Source: Pseudomonas putida | Lineage (GTDB): Bacteria > Pseudomonadota > Gammaproteobacteria > Pseudomonadales > Pseudomonadaceae | Assembly: GCF_028682455.1 (NCBI RefSeq) | Contig: NZ_JANHLD010000001.1 | Span: 496,001 to 560,000 of the forward strand | Length of the DNA stretch: 64,000 bases | Direction: 5' to 3' | In this document: positions 15,694 through 25,526 of the stretch, piece after piece | How positions within the stretch are numbered: position 1 is the first letter of the stretch | Layout: every line of letters begins with the position of its first letter | Made by a program: the position numbers and the translations under genes | The notes under the pieces: generated by a model | The model's input: the letters and a program-made list of their open reading frames with translations, nothing else | What the model was told of the DNA's origin: nothing | Database searches by the model: none

Positions 15694-16039
15694 ATGAACA
15701 GTGAGCAGCAAACTTTAGTTGGGCTTCCTATCTGGATGGTGATCGTACTTTCCCTAGTTGGGGGTGTCCGGCGAGATGTGGCGCGCAGACAAGGCCGGAA
15801 TAACAGGCTGGTCACTGCTACGTCGCTTGGCGTTGCGCTCTGGGGCCTGTGTGACCTGCGGCTTGTCAGCCAACATGCTTCTGTATGCGCTGGGTGTTTC
15901 GGTCATCGCGTCAGCGGCGGTGGGTTGCCTCACGGCCATGGCCGGTGCCGATGTAGCAATCGGCTTGTACGAACGCTGGGCCGCCAAGCGCCTGGGCGTC
16001 TGCGAAGTGCCGCCGTCCAGTCACCCTGGTGCTGAATAA
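15694..16039 (+). pseudogene. Phage holin, frameshifted
   Basis: The first frame gives MNSEQQTLVGLPIWMVIVLS, a first membrane helix. From about 15765 the next frame continues VSGEMWRADKAGITGWSLLR, a second helix (LYALGVSVIASAAVGCLTAM) and GADVAIGLYERWAAKRLGVC. Together these form a typical Pseudomonas phage holin of about 114 residues. The break is at GGGGG 15760-15764 (one G too many, or two too few). Holins permeabilise the inner membrane to release the endolysin, which here lies far away at 38.6 kb. Confidence 0.8.
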
Positions 16040-16081
16040 GATGGACCACCAGGATGACGGAGCGCTTTGAGTCGTGCTGAT

Positions 16082-16528
16082 TTAGCTCGGTAACCCAAAG
16101 TAATGGGTGGCTACGAAGCGGGAGCCCACCGACAGTACTTCGCCCGCCAGGCTGCCCACGATGCTCTTGGTACCGCTTTTGGTGGCATCAACGAGTTGGT
16201 CGCCTAGGGATGGACCAACGGTAAGGCTAGCGGGAACAGCCTTGAGGGCTTCAAGGCCTTTTGCGGTTAGAACCACTCTTTCAAATCCTGAGTCATGCAG
16301 TTTCTCTTTAAAGCGCAGGTATCCCGCCTCTGCCAGCCACTCGACACAGGCGAAGAAAAACTCACCGTTCTGATTGGGAAAGTCTCCCTGCGCGCCCTCA
16401 TCGTAAGAAAACCCGTCTTCCAGGAAGTCTTCGATCAGCAGATGTCTGGCTACCGGGAAGTTTTCATAGAGAGCACCAAACACCCGGCCGGTGATCTCAT
16501 CAAATTTCTGAATGTTGGAGGTGGTCAT
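16082..16528 (-). CDS. Minus-strand phage accessory protein, unknown
   Basis: Encodes 148 residues (MTTSNIQKFDEITGRVFGAL...). The middle GEFFFACVEWLAEAGYLRFK followed by VVLTAKGLEALKAVP looks like a winged helix; the C-terminal part is Gly/Ser-rich with a possible amphipathic helix. SD AGGAG. It is the only minus-strand gene inside the late region, so it is probably an independently expressed moron. Its start codon overlaps that of the divergent gene at 16527. Confidence 0.65.
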   Translation of the reverse strand: MTTSNIQKFDEITGRVFGALYENFPVARHLLIEDFLEDGFSYDEGAQGDFPNQNGEFFFACVEWLAEAGYLRFKEKLHDSGFERVVLTAKGLEALKAVPASLTVGPSLGDQLVDATKSGTKSIVGSLAGEVLSVGSRFVATHYFGLPS

Positions 16529-16766
16529 GTCCTTGACTCCTGAACAAGAGAAAGCAAACCCCCAAAGCTGGGAGCAAGTATTGGGCTTCATCGACAGACA
16601 AGTGCGCCGAGATTTCGATTTTATGCGTGCGCGACATTACTGGGAGAAAACCCTGGAGGAAACCCCCAAGGAGGTCCTGGTACAGGCGTTGAGCATGGCG
16701 CTGGCCACGGGGCGTTACCAAGAGAAGCCTCGCTGCCGGTGTGGGCGGTGTTGCCGGACTTGCTGA
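16527..16766 (+). CDS. Small phage protein, paralogue of the one at 26112
   Basis: Encodes 79 residues. FIDRQVRRDFDFMRARHYWE followed by ALSMALATGRY aligns with MVDRQISQEFDYHRMLSFWK and ALSLGRY in the protein at 26112-26429, so the two are related. SD GGAGG. The last 13 residues are Cys/Arg-rich and unlike the paralogue, so a frameshift near 16735 is possible. Function unknown. Confidence 0.55.
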   Translation: MSLTPEQEKANPQSWEQVLGFIDRQVRRDFDFMRARHYWEKTLEETPKEVLVQALSMALATGRYQEKPRCRCGRCCRTC

Positions 16767-16779
16767 TGCCTCAGCGTTG

Positions 16780-16926
16780 CAGGCACGGGTGACCCCACCG
16801 GGCACGGGCGGGCGTGGTGAAATTTTGGGTCCTCCCCTGGCTCGCCCCCTACACGGGTACGGGGACTCGCGGAATCTCTGCAGCTGAGGTGTATGCAGGG
16901 ATGTCCGTCTTTTCAAGGACTTAGCA
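16780..16926 (+). other. Non-coding stretch upstream of terminase, probable cos region
   Basis: No convincing gene. GC-rich with GGGTCCTCCCC (16829-16839) and an ACGGGTACGGGG segment immediately upstream of a Nu1/GpA terminase pair, which in lambda-type phages lies next to cos. The exact nick site cannot be seen. Confidence 0.35.
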
Positions 16927-17451
16927 ATGGGCAGGACAGTCAGCAAGGCCGACCTCGGTGAGATCGTCGGTCGAGATGAGCGCACCCTCAGCCGCTGGCA
17001 GAAAGACGGAATGCCCGTCATCGAGTTCGGCGTGGGTCGCGGCAACGAAAACCAGTACGACACCCAAGCGGTGATCGAGTGGCTCATGCGCCAGGCTGCG
17101 TTGAACGGCAAGAAGGAAAGTACACGGGATCGGCTGGACAGGATACGCGGCGACCGCGAAGAGCTGGCGCTGGCAAAGGACCTGGGCGAAGTCGTGATCG
17201 AGGCAGAGATGGTTTCTCGCTTCGAGGACGTTATCACCGCCGCCAAGATCGAGTTGCTAAATACCCTGCCGGATGAGTTGGCCGCGACTTTGTCCGCGCA
17301 GTACGGCGTTGAAGTCGACGACCAACTGATTCGCGAGCCCATCGAACTAATACTCAGGAGGTTGTCCGCGTATGACGAGGGTGACGATGATCCCGAGTGG
17401 GATCCTGACGAGCCGGACGATGAGGAGGGCTCTGAAGAAGACGGCGAGTAA
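16927..17451 (+). CDS. Terminase small subunit (Nu1 type)
   Basis: Encodes 174 residues. Residues 1-45 form a winged HTH (VSKADLGEIVGRDERTLSRW) as in lambda Nu1, which binds cos; a helical assembly region follows (RLDRIRGDREELALAKDLGE) and an acidic tail (DDEEGSEEDGE). It recruits the large subunit to cos. The next gene starts inside its last 32 bases. Confidence 0.9.
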   Translation: MGRTVSKADLGEIVGRDERTLSRWQKDGMPVIEFGVGRGNENQYDTQAVIEWLMRQAALNGKKESTRDRLDRIRGDREELALAKDLGEVVIEAEMVSRFEDVITAAKIELLNTLPDELAATLSAQYGVEVDDQLIREPIELILRRLSAYDEGDDDPEWDPDEPDDEEGSEEDGE

Positions 17452-19379
17452 GGGCATCAGCCGGGCGTGCCGAAAATGGGCGCCGCCACCACGTATGAGC
17501 ATCATCGAATGGGCCACCAAGTACCGTTACCTCTCAACTGAAGAGGCAGGGAAGCCTGGGAAATACCGCTTCGATGTCACGCCTCACCTGGTCTGGCCGG
17601 GTGGCCCGCTGGAAGCCTTGGACGATCCGAATGTGTTCGAGATCGTTGGTCGCAAGTCCGCCCAGGTGGCCTGGACCTCGGGGTGATGGGTAACGCCATC
17701 GGCAAGTGGATCGACCTTGATCCGTCCCCGATCCTGATTCTGTTTCCCAAGGCCGAAGCGGCCAAGCAGTACGTCGCTGAAAAGCTGGAGCCGATGATCG
17801 CGGCGACCAAGCGCTTGCGCAAAAGGTCGATCTTCGCAGCCGTAAGCTGCAGCAGCGCCAAGACTTCAAGCGGTTTCCTGGCGGCTTCCTCAAGATGGTC
17901 GGCTCGAACAGCCCGTCCAGTGTGAAGTCCACCCCGGTGCCTCGGGTCGCAGTGGAAGAGCCGGACGACTGCAACCTGAACCTGCGGGGGCAGGGGGACA
18001 GTATCAAGCTGGCTAAGGAACGACTGAAAACGTTCCGTCGGTCCAAGATCATCATCGGCGGTACGCCCACCATCAAGGGGCTCTCAGCGATTGACGCTGA
18101 GCTGGAGCTGTCGGACAAGCGCATTGGCCTGGTGCCATGCCATGGCTGCAGCCAGGCGCATGCCCTGAGCTTCGAGCATCTGCATTGCGACGAGGATCCC
18201 AGTTACTACCATGAGGTGTACGGTAAGCGTCGCCCGGAAACGGCGTACTACGCCTGCCCGCATTGCGGCGAGATCTGGGACGACCACCAGAAGAATGCCA
18301 ACCTCCAGCACGGCCGTTGGGAGGCTACCGCCGAGTTCCGGGGAATTGCGGGTTACATCCTCAATGAGCTGTATGCCACGTTCCACGGCTCTCGCTTTGA
18401 AGTGCTGATGGAGAAGAAGCTCCAAGCCGAACACGCCGCGTCGAACGGCAACCACGGCCCGATGATCGCGTTCACCAATAGTCAGATGGGCGAGTGCTAC
18501 GAGTACAAGAGCAATGCGCCCAAGACCGATGAGTTGGAGAAACGCGCCGAGCCTTACGCCGAATTGACCGCGCCGAAAGGCGTGCTGTTGGTCACTGTCG
18601 GCGTGGACGTTCAAGGCGACCGCCTGGCCCTGGTGATCGTGGGCTGGGGCAGGGGTGAAGAGTCTTGGCGGTTGTACTGGGGCGAGTTGGAGGGCAATCC
18701 GATTGACCCCCACGATCCAGTGTGGACTGAACTCGACAAGATCATTGCCACCCCCATCACCGCCGAGGGCGGCGCTCAGCTCGCCGTTTCGGCGGTCAGC
18801 ATCGACAGCTCCGACGGCAACACCAGCGATGCGGTGTACACCTACGTGCGTGACCGACAGCGCTTCAACATCATGGCGATCAAGGGTGCATCGATCGATA
18901 GCCGGGACCGGGAGATTTTCACCAAACCGGCCCAGTCGGCGGACACCAGCCAGGACAACACCAAGGCGGCCAAGTACGGTCTGCGGGTGTACATCGTCGG
19001 CACCCACAAGGCCAAGACGCTGATCGATGGTCGCATGCGACTCTCGGGCAGCGGGCCGGGACGGATGCACTGGTACAGCGAGATCCGCGCTGACTATTAC
19101 GAGCAGGTGACCAACGAGGTACTGGCACCGCACCCGCGACAGCCGAGCAAGATGGTCTGGCAAAAGAAAGCAGGGCGACGCAACGAAGCTTTGGACTGCG
19201 AGGTGTACGCCTTGCACGCGGCGCGCAGCCTCAAGACCCACCTGCTACGCGATCACGAATGGGACCAGCTGGAGCAGCAACAGCTTCAGCCTACCCTCTT
19301 CAATACTGAGCAGGCGGTAGCGCCGGTGCCACGCCGCGCAGTGACTCGCGGACGTGGTACTCGGAGTCGCGTCAGCTAA
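17420..19379 (+). pseudogene. Terminase large subunit (GpA type), two frameshifts
   Basis: Three frames together make a lambda GpA-type packaging ATPase/nuclease of about 653 residues: 17420-17686 (SIIEWATKYRYLSTEEAGKP, GRKSAQVAWTSG), 17683-17830 (VMGNAIGKWIDLDPSPILIL, FPKAEAAKQYVAEKLEP) and to 19379 (MVGSNSPSSVKSTPVPRVAV, EEPDDCN Walker B, CPHCGEIW, GVDVQGDRLAL nuclease). Adding one G at GGGG 17680-17683 and one A at AAAA 17821-17824 restores a single frame through VDLRSRKLQQRQDFKRFPGG. Cleaves concatemers at cos and drives packaging. Confidence 0.9.
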
Positions 19380-19391
19380 TCGAGGTTCACC

Positions 19392-19607
19392 ATGACAGAA
19401 GCACAACAACGCCTTGCGGAAGTTCGGGCGGCGATCTCGGCCGTCCTGAAGAACGGCCAGCGCCTGCGCCGGGCGGATCGTGAAGTCCAGATGGCCGAGC
19501 TCAACAGCCTGCGTCTGCTGGAGAAGCAGTACGCCGATCAGGTCGCCGCTGAGGCGGCAGCGCTCCAGCGCCGTGGCCGCAGCCGCGTTTCCTACGTGAG
19601 GGTTTAA
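19392..19607 (+). CDS. Head-tail joining protein gpW
   Basis: Encodes 71 residues (MTEAQQRLAEVRAAISAVLK ... SRVSYVRV), matching lambda gpW in size, helical content and position between terminase and portal. It stabilises filled heads and provides the surface for FII. SD GAGG lies just before the ATG. Confidence 0.88.
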   Translation: MTEAQQRLAEVRAAISAVLKNGQRLRRADREVQMAELNSLRLLEKQYADQVAAEAAALQRRGRSRVSYVRV

Positions 19608-19609
19608 GC

Positions 19610-21213
19610 ATGGCCTTCTGGAAGCGTGAAAGCGCAGCGGATCAGCTAATGCGCGAAGCCCTGAAGCTGGCCAAGGCTACGGTTGGCGGTCAGCAGATCG
19701 TTGCCCAGGGGGCGGTGGTGGGGTCGAAACCCGTTGGCGTGGTGCCTCGCGAGTGTTGCGCAGCATGGCCAGCTGGATTCCTGGCCTTGGCAGTCCACGA
19801 CGCGACTTCAACCAGAGTGAACGGCGGATGCTGGTAGCCCGCTCCCGCGATGCCATGCGCAACCACCTTATCGCACGTGCGGCGATCACGCGGTTGCGTA
19901 CCAACGTGGTTGGTACCGGCTTGGTCTGCCGTGCCCAGGTTGACCATGCGGCACTCGGCATCAGCGAAGAGGCGGCGGACGACCTGAACGGCGAACTTGA
20001 CCGCCTGTGGTCGTTGTACGCCGACGACCCACGGGAATGCGATGCAGAGGCCACGCTCAACCATTACCAACTCCAGGCGCTGGTCCTGGTGTCGTCAATG
20101 GTGGCGGGCGATGTGTTCGTGGCCAGCCCGGACAAAGAGCGTCCCGGGTGCATCTTCAGCACCCGTCTGCAGTTGATCGAGTCCGACCGGGTCAGCAATC
20201 CGAATACCGGTTTGGATCGGGTCGACCTGGTCGATGGCGTCGAGTTCGACGAGCTGGGTTCGCCCGTGGCGTACCACGTGTGCACTGGGTATGTCGGCGA
20301 GCACGTGGCTGGAAAAAACCTGGCGTGGGAGCGGTTGAGCGTGTTCGGCGCTGAGACAGGCCGCCGCCGCGTGCTGCATGTCTTGGCGGACAAGGAACGG
20401 CCCGGCCAGAAGCGGGGCATGCCCTACCTGGCACCGGTACTCGAACCCCTGCAGAAGCTTGAACGCTACGCCAGTGCCGAGCTTATGGCGGCGGTGATCT
20501 CGGCCATGTTCACGGTATTCATCAAGAAGAGCAGTGACTTCCAGACAGGCAACCTGCCGATGACTGCCCTGGCTGAAGAGACTCCGGGCGGGGATGACAC
20601 CACCGACGGCGAGTTGGCCTTGGGCGAGGGGGCCGTGGTTGACCTCGGTGTCGGCGAGGAACCGGTGGTGGCCAACCCCGGTCGGCCAAATGCTCAGTTC
20701 GATCCGTTCTTCACCGCCGTGGTGAAAGAGATTGGCGCCGCCCTGGAGCTGCCGCTGGAGGAACTGCTGCTGCACTACAGCAGCAGCTACAGCGCTGCCC
20801 GAGCCGCGATGCTTCAGGCCTGGCGTTTTTACAGCCTGCGCCGCTGGTGGCTGGCTTGCGACTTCTGCCAGCCCAGCCGCGAGCTGGTCATCGACGAAGC
20901 GGTGGCCAGGGGCTTGATCGACCTGCCGGGTTACGGCGACCCGGCCAAGCGCAAAGCGTACTGCCAGGCCATCTGGATTGGCCCGGCGCGTGGTGCCATT
21001 GACGAACTCAAGGAAGCGAACGCCGCCGGTAAGCGCATTGAAATCGGCGTTAGCAACGAAACGCTGGAAACCGCAGCAATGACCGGCGAGCCCTGGCAGC
21101 AAGTGTTCCGTCAGCGCGTGCGCGAAGTCGATCAGCGTCGCAAACACAACCTGCAGGCCCTGCCAAAGAGCGGGCTGGAAAATCCGCCTGACCCTAAACC
21201 CGAAGAGGAATAA
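19610..21213 (+). pseudogene. Portal protein (lambda gpB type), frameshifted
   Basis: The N-terminal frame (MAFWKRESAADQLMREALKL ...) ends wrongly at 19837. The main frame, entered via VETRWRGASRVLRSM, runs to 21213: RSRDAMRNHLIARAAITRLR, NVVGTGLVCRAQ, GLDRVDLVDGVEFDELGSPV, LLLHYSSSYSAARAAMLQAW. One G added to GGGG 19720-19723 joins them into about 534 residues. The dodecameric portal is the channel for packaging and ejection. Confidence 0.9.
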
Positions 21214-21215
21214 GC

Positions 21216-22049
21216 ATGCCGCGAGCACTTGAGCTGGCTGCCTCGCAGCCCTGGCTGATGCTGCCCGACGCCCTGGACAACCTGCTGGCCATCTCTGATC
21301 GCATGGGCGATCCGATGGCGCTGGCGACCAAGCGCGGCGAGCGGCTTGAAGAAACCCGCAGTGTAAGCCTGCGCAACGGCGTGGCGGTGGTTCCGGTCAT
21401 TGGACCGATCTTCCGTTACGCCAACCTATTCACCGAGATCAGCGGTGCGACCAGCACCCAAGTCCTGGCCACTGACATCCAGCGAGCCTTGGACGACCCC
21501 AAGGTCAAGGCCATCGTGCTCAACATCGACAGCCCTGGTGGCGTGGCGTCGGGCATTAACGAACTGGCAGAGATGATCTTTGCCGGCCGCTCCCGCAAGC
21601 GCATCGTCGCGTACATCGGCGGCACGGGAGCGAGCGCGGGCTATTGGATCGCCTCGGCAGCCAGCGAGATTGTCATCGATGAGGCCAGTCTGGCGGGAAG
21701 CATTGGGGTCGTTGTGGAAGCGGTCGTCGAGAACGAGTCCACAAGCGGCCGCAAGCGCTACCAGATCGTCAGCCGCAATGCTCCGAACAAGCGCCTGGAT
21801 CTCTCCACCGAGGAAGGGCGCAGCAAGCTGGGCGAGACCATCGACGCCCTGGGCGATGTCTTCGTGAGCAAGGTTGCCCGCAACCTTGGCGTCGATGCCG
21901 AGCAAGTCCCCGAGATGGGCGATCACGGCGGACTGCGTGTTGGCGCTGACGCCGTCAAGCACGGCCTGGCCCATCGCGTGGGCTCGCTGGAATCCCTGAT
22001 CACCGAACTGGCCAAACCGGCCATCACCTCTCAAGGATACACACCATGA
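21216..22049 (+). CDS. S49 family head maturation protease (lambda gpC-like)
   Basis: Encodes 277 residues of the SppA/S49 serine peptidase family. Motifs: VLNIDSPGGVASGI, YIGGTGASAGYWIASAASEI (catalytic Ser) and RYQIVSRNAPNKRLDL (likely Lys). Processes scaffold/portal during prohead maturation. SD AGAGGA. The scaffold that is often fused to the protease is here a separate overlapping gene. Confidence 0.92.
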   Translation: MPRALELAASQPWLMLPDALDNLLAISDRMGDPMALATKRGERLEETRSVSLRNGVAVVPVIGPIFRYANLFTEISGATSTQVLATDIQRALDDPKVKAIVLNIDSPGGVASGINELAEMIFAGRSRKRIVAYIGGTGASAGYWIASAASEIVIDEASLAGSIGVVVEAVVENESTSGRKRYQIVSRNAPNKRLDLSTEEGRSKLGETIDALGDVFVSKVARNLGVDAEQVPEMGDHGGLRVGADAVKHGLAHRVGSLESLITELAKPAITSQGYTP

Positions 22050-22447
22050 CCACCGTCAAGACCACGGCAGAACTGCGTGCGGCACTGGCTGCCGGTACCG
22101 ATGCCAACACCATCGAGATTGCCCAGGCCGACCAGCCTGACACTACCTCGATTCGCACCGAGGCTACCACCGCTGAGCGCGAACGCATCAAGGGTATCAA
22201 CGCTCTGGCTAGCAAGGGTTTTGAGAAAGAAATCGAAGCGGCTATCGATAACGGCAGCTCAGTCGAAGCGACCGCGCTGGTGATGTTCAAGGCCGCACAG
22301 GATCGCGGTATTTCGCTGGCGAGCATCAAGAGCGATGCCCAGGGCGTCACCGGTACCACCCCACTGGCGGCGAGCAGGGCGAGCGCAAAGTCGCTGTCAA
22401 CGCAATCGTTGCAGGCGCCTCGCGCCGTTAACTGGAGACATCCATGA
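22046..22447 (+). CDS. Capsid scaffold-like protein, 3' end frameshifted
   Basis: Encodes 133 residues as printed: TTSIRTEATTAERERIKGIN, GFEKEIEAAIDNGSSVEATA, FKAAQDRGISLASIKSDAQG. This is the helical scaffold tail found after S49 proteases (lambda Nu3 position). The end LAASRASAKSLST is out of frame: adding one C at CCCC 22359-22362 gives GGEQGERKVAVNAIVAGASR and a stop at 22431, before the SD of the next gene. ATGA overlap with the protease. Confidence 0.8.
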   Translation: MTTVKTTAELRAALAAGTDANTIEIAQADQPDTTSIRTEATTAERERIKGINALASKGFEKEIEAAIDNGSSVEATALVMFKAAQDRGISLASIKSDAQGVTGTTPLAASRASAKSLSTQSLQAPRAVNWRHP

Positions 22448-22794
22448 GCAACCCCGAACGCACTACCTACCAGCCACGACAGCTGTCGGCCGGCGACTTT
22501 CCCATTGCTATGGACACCGGTGTCATTGCCGCTGGTCAGGATCTGACGCGTGGCGCAGTCCTGGGACAGGTCACGGCCACTCAGGAGTACCTGTTGTGTA
22601 AGGCCGCAGCCGAGGACGGATCGCAGGTACCGAAAGCCATCCTCGACCAGGACGTCGACACCGCGAGCGGCGCGAAGAGCGCGCCAATTCGTCTGACCGG
22701 CCAAGTGCTGGGCAGTCAACTCACCCTCGGCGAGGGCCTGACCCTTGCCGCTGCGAAGGCCGCACTGCGTCCTCTCTGCCTTTTCATTCGCTGA
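22444..22794 (+). CDS. Head decoration protein (lambda gpD type)
   Basis: Encodes 116 residues (RTTYQPRQLSAGDFPIAMDT, AILDQDVDTASGAKSAPIRL, TGQVLGSQLTL), the trimeric protein that cements the expanded capsid. Family length is about 110. SD CTGGAG. Confidence 0.9.
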   Translation: MSNPERTTYQPRQLSAGDFPIAMDTGVIAAGQDLTRGAVLGQVTATQEYLLCKAAAEDGSQVPKAILDQDVDTASGAKSAPIRLTGQVLGSQLTLGEGLTLAAAKAALRPLCLFIR

Positions 22795-22805
22795 CCGGAG
22801 CAACC

Positions 22806-23837
22806 ATGACCGATATTTTCGACACCCTGACCATGCTGGAAGCGGTTGAACAGATGCAAACCCCGCGTCGCTTCCTGATGAGTACCTTTTTCAATGGTGC
22901 CAACCCAGTGACCTTCGGTACCGAAGCGGTGACCATCGACATCGTGAAAGGCCAGCGGACAATGGCGCCCTTCGTTCACCCTTCGCTGCCGGGGAGCATC
23001 TCGCTGCGTACCGGCTTCAGCAGCGAAACCTACACCCCGCCTTACATCCAGCCGAAGCGTAAAACCCGTGCCGAGCAGATCCTCAAGCGCGCCGCAGGTG
23101 ACAATCCCTATTCTGCCCGCACCCCGCTAGAGCGAGCGGGCGAGCAACTGGGTCGTGACCTGATCGAACTGGATGACGAGATCACCCGCCGGGAAGAGTG
23201 GATGTGCGCCCAAGCGCTGAGCACCGGCCGGGTTCGCGTCGTTGGTGAGGGCGTGGATGACACCATCGACTTTCTGATGGAAGACACCCACAAGGTCACC
23301 TTGGCCAGTGGCCGTTGGAACACCTCGGATTCTGACCCCATTGCCAACCTGCGGCAGTGGAAGCGCCAGATCGCCAAAGACTCCGGGCGCACCGGCAACG
23401 TCGCGGTGCTTAGCGGTGAGGCCCAGGACGCGTTTCAGAGCAACGACGCCGTGTTGAAACAGCTCAACACCCGGCGCGTCGATATGGGCCTGATCAAGCC
23501 TGAGTTGCTGCCAGACGGCGTGACTTACCTGGGCTACCTCAACGATCCGGGCATCGACCTGTATGTGTATGACGAGTGGTACCTGGACGACGAGGGTGAT
23601 GAACAGCAGATGGTGCCTGAGGGTGGTTTGATCCTCGGCGCTACTTCGACGCGTAACGCGATGTTGTACGGCGCTATTCAGGACGTCGATGCCATCGAAA
23701 GCGGCCTGGTGGAAGCGGTGCGCTTCCCGAAAAGTTGGGTCACCCCAGACCCAAGCGCTCGCTGGTTGAAACTGCAGAGTGCCGCCTTGGCCGGCATGCT
23801 GGAACCTAATGCTTTCTTGTACGCAAAGGTGGTGTGA
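22806..23837 (+). CDS. Major capsid protein (lambda gpE type)
   Basis: Encodes 343 residues. MTDIFDTLTMLEAVEQMQTP, RRFLMSTFF and AVTIDIVKGQRTMAPFVHP are hallmarks of the gpE family; length matches lambda gpE (341). The C-terminal part holds ESGLVEAVRFPKSWVTPDPS. Forms the icosahedral shell with gpD. SD CGGAG. Confidence 0.95.
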   Translation: MTDIFDTLTMLEAVEQMQTPRRFLMSTFFNGANPVTFGTEAVTIDIVKGQRTMAPFVHPSLPGSISLRTGFSSETYTPPYIQPKRKTRAEQILKRAAGDNPYSARTPLERAGEQLGRDLIELDDEITRREEWMCAQALSTGRVRVVGEGVDDTIDFLMEDTHKVTLASGRWNTSDSDPIANLRQWKRQIAKDSGRTGNVAVLSGEAQDAFQSNDAVLKQLNTRRVDMGLIKPELLPDGVTYLGYLNDPGIDLYVYDEWYLDDEGDEQQMVPEGGLILGATSTRNAMLYGAIQDVDAIESGLVEAVRFPKSWVTPDPSARWLKLQSAALAGMLEPNAFLYAKVV

Positions 23838-23838
23838 C

Positions 23839-24021
23839 ATGGCGGTAAAAATCGAGTACGTCGTGGCCGATGGTTGCATTCAGGACGGCAGCAAGACCTA
23901 CAAAAAGGGCGAAACCTACCCGTCGACCAATAAGGAGATCCTTGAACTGCTGGTCGATGAAGGCAAAATCGCGCCTCGCGGGAAGCTTCCAGCCAAGGAC
24001 GAACAAGACGACGGTGAGTGA
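23839..24021 (+). CDS. Small head-region protein
   Basis: Encodes 60 residues (MAVKIEYVVADGCIQDGSKT, YKKGETYPST, acidic C-terminus DEQDDGE). It follows the capsid gene directly. A beta-rich N-terminal part and charged tail are visible; function unknown, perhaps a head completion or assembly factor at the position of lambda FI. Confidence 0.65.
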   Translation: MAVKIEYVVADGCIQDGSKTYKKGETYPSTNKEILELLVDEGKIAPRGKLPAKDEQDDGE

Positions 24022-24023
24022 TC

Positions 24024-24344
24024 ATGGCCTTCCGTGACCAGACGGCTGTGATGGACGCGCAGTTGCTGGAGGTTCTCGGCGATGAAGCGATGATCGATGG
24101 GCGCGCAGAGCCGGTGCCGGGGTTTTTCTCGGCACCGTGGCTGCAACCTAAGGTCGGTGGCATCAACACTGGCCTGCGCGAACCAACCTTCGCTGTGCGG
24201 ATCGCACATGCTAATGGCATCAAGGAAGGCCAGCACCTGGTCGTCCAGCTTGCTCCAGAGGATGGTGGCGGACGCTACATCATCACCAAGCGGGCGCCGG
24301 ACGGTACTGGCTGGATCAACCTGACCCTGCGGGAGATTCGATGA
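24024..24344 (+). CDS. Head-tail attachment protein (lambda FII-like)
   Basis: Encodes 106 residues (MAFRDQTAVMDAQLLEVLGD, GRAEPVPGFFSAPW, then a beta-rich end). Size and position after the capsid gene match FII, which joins tail to head. A GTG at 24018 overlapping the previous stop is an alternative start two codons upstream. It overlaps the next gene by 4 bases. Confidence 0.75.
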   Translation: MAFRDQTAVMDAQLLEVLGDEAMIDGRAEPVPGFFSAPWLQPKVGGINTGLREPTFAVRIAHANGIKEGQHLVVQLAPEDGGGRYIITKRAPDGTGWINLTLREIR

Positions 24345-25003
24345 ACGTTGGCAGCTATCACAAGCAATCGTCCAGCTCAGGGCTCCTCACGCTTCAGGTT
24401 GATCAGTCGGACCTGAAGGCTTTCGCTGATTTTGCTGCATTGGTCCCCAAGGCCGCGATTGCGGCCCAGCGTCGAGCCATCAACAAGACCCTACGTTGGT
24501 TGCGCACGTATATCGCGCGTGAGGTAAGCCAGCAAGAGCGTGTTGCGGTTGGCGCAGTGCGGCAGCGCTTGCGTGCTTACTCAGTTGGCAGCAATGGCCA
24601 GGGCAAGCTGTGGTTCGGCATCAACCCGATTGAAGCTAGTCGCGCTGGCCGGCCTCGGCAGACGCGTGCTGGTGTGTCGGTGGGGAATCGCCGCTATCAA
24701 GGGGCGTTTTTCAAGAAGGTTTACGGCGGGCAACCCGATATCTGGATTCGCACTGCAAGCAAGCACTTCAAGCGCAGCGACTATCCCGCCAGTGAGGTGT
24801 CTGGAGCGGGAGGGGCCAGCTCGGGTTGGATCTCGGAAAATGACAGTCGGTATCCGTTAGCCAAGGCCAAGATCTCCTTGGATGACGTGCGCCCGCACTT
24901 TGAAAAGTGGGTGCGCCAGGCTGATCAGCATTTGCTGAAGGTGCTGCACCAGGAGCTGAACTTTGAACTACAGAAGTACCTTCGAGGATCCGTCCGTGTC
25001 TGA
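24341..25003 (+). CDS. Minor tail protein Z-like (tail completion)
   Basis: Encodes 220 residues. Basic N-terminal half (VPKAAIAAQRRAINKTLRWL, RQRLRAYSVG) and a beta-rich centre resemble the prophage minor tail protein Z / gpZ family, needed to finish the tail end that binds the head. Start overlaps the previous stop (ATGA). Confidence 0.8.
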   Translation: MNVGSYHKQSSSSGLLTLQVDQSDLKAFADFAALVPKAAIAAQRRAINKTLRWLRTYIAREVSQQERVAVGAVRQRLRAYSVGSNGQGKLWFGINPIEASRAGRPRQTRAGVSVGNRRYQGAFFKKVYGGQPDIWIRTASKHFKRSDYPASEVSGAGGASSGWISENDSRYPLAKAKISLDDVRPHFEKWVRQADQHLLKVLHQELNFELQKYLRGSVRV

Positions 25004-25526
25004 ACCTGAATTCAGTCTTGAGTTGTTGTATCGCGCCATCGAGGAGCACATTGCGCAGGCGATCCCCGGACTGACCTGTGTGTGCACCATGCCGCATATG
25101 GCCGAGCAAGTGGATTTGCCGGCGGCCGTAATCGAGCTTGTCGAGTTTGAACCTGGCCAAGACCAGGGCACCGGGGAGACACCGCTTATCGCACGGTTTG
25201 AGGTGCGCTTTATCGTTGGCAGCGAGGATGTTGAATGCCATCAGAAGGTGGCATTCGCAGCCTCGCAAATGGCGGTGCTGCTGCGGATGCAACATTGGGG
25301 TTTGGCAGTCGGGCAGGCGCAGTTCGTGCGCTCCTCTCAGGATTGGACTCGGCCTGAACTGGATAGCTGCGCGGTGTGGGTCGTTGAATGGACTCAGGAC
25401 ATTTACCTCGGTGAGGAAGAGTGGCCGTGGCCCAATCAACCGCCTAGCAAGCTGGTGTGGGGCTTCAGCCCTGACACCGGCCCCGGGAGTGAACAGCACT
25501 ATCAATCGCCGGAGGCAATGGCATGA
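24996..25526 (+). CDS. Tail terminator-like protein (unassigned)
   Basis: Encodes 176 residues from a GTG at 24996 (VSEPEFSLELLYRAIEEHIA) with GAGG upstream. VIELVEFEPGQDQGTGETPL and ARFEVRFIVG suggest an alternating beta/alpha fold like tail terminators; it lies between Z and baseplate V. No firm family recognised. The stop overlaps the next start. Confidence 0.65.
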   Translation: MSEPEFSLELLYRAIEEHIAQAIPGLTCVCTMPHMAEQVDLPAAVIELVEFEPGQDQGTGETPLIARFEVRFIVGSEDVECHQKVAFAASQMAVLLRMQHWGLAVGQAQFVRSSQDWTRPELDSCAVWVVEWTQDIYLGEEEWPWPNQPPSKLVWGFSPDTGPGSEQHYQSPEAMA

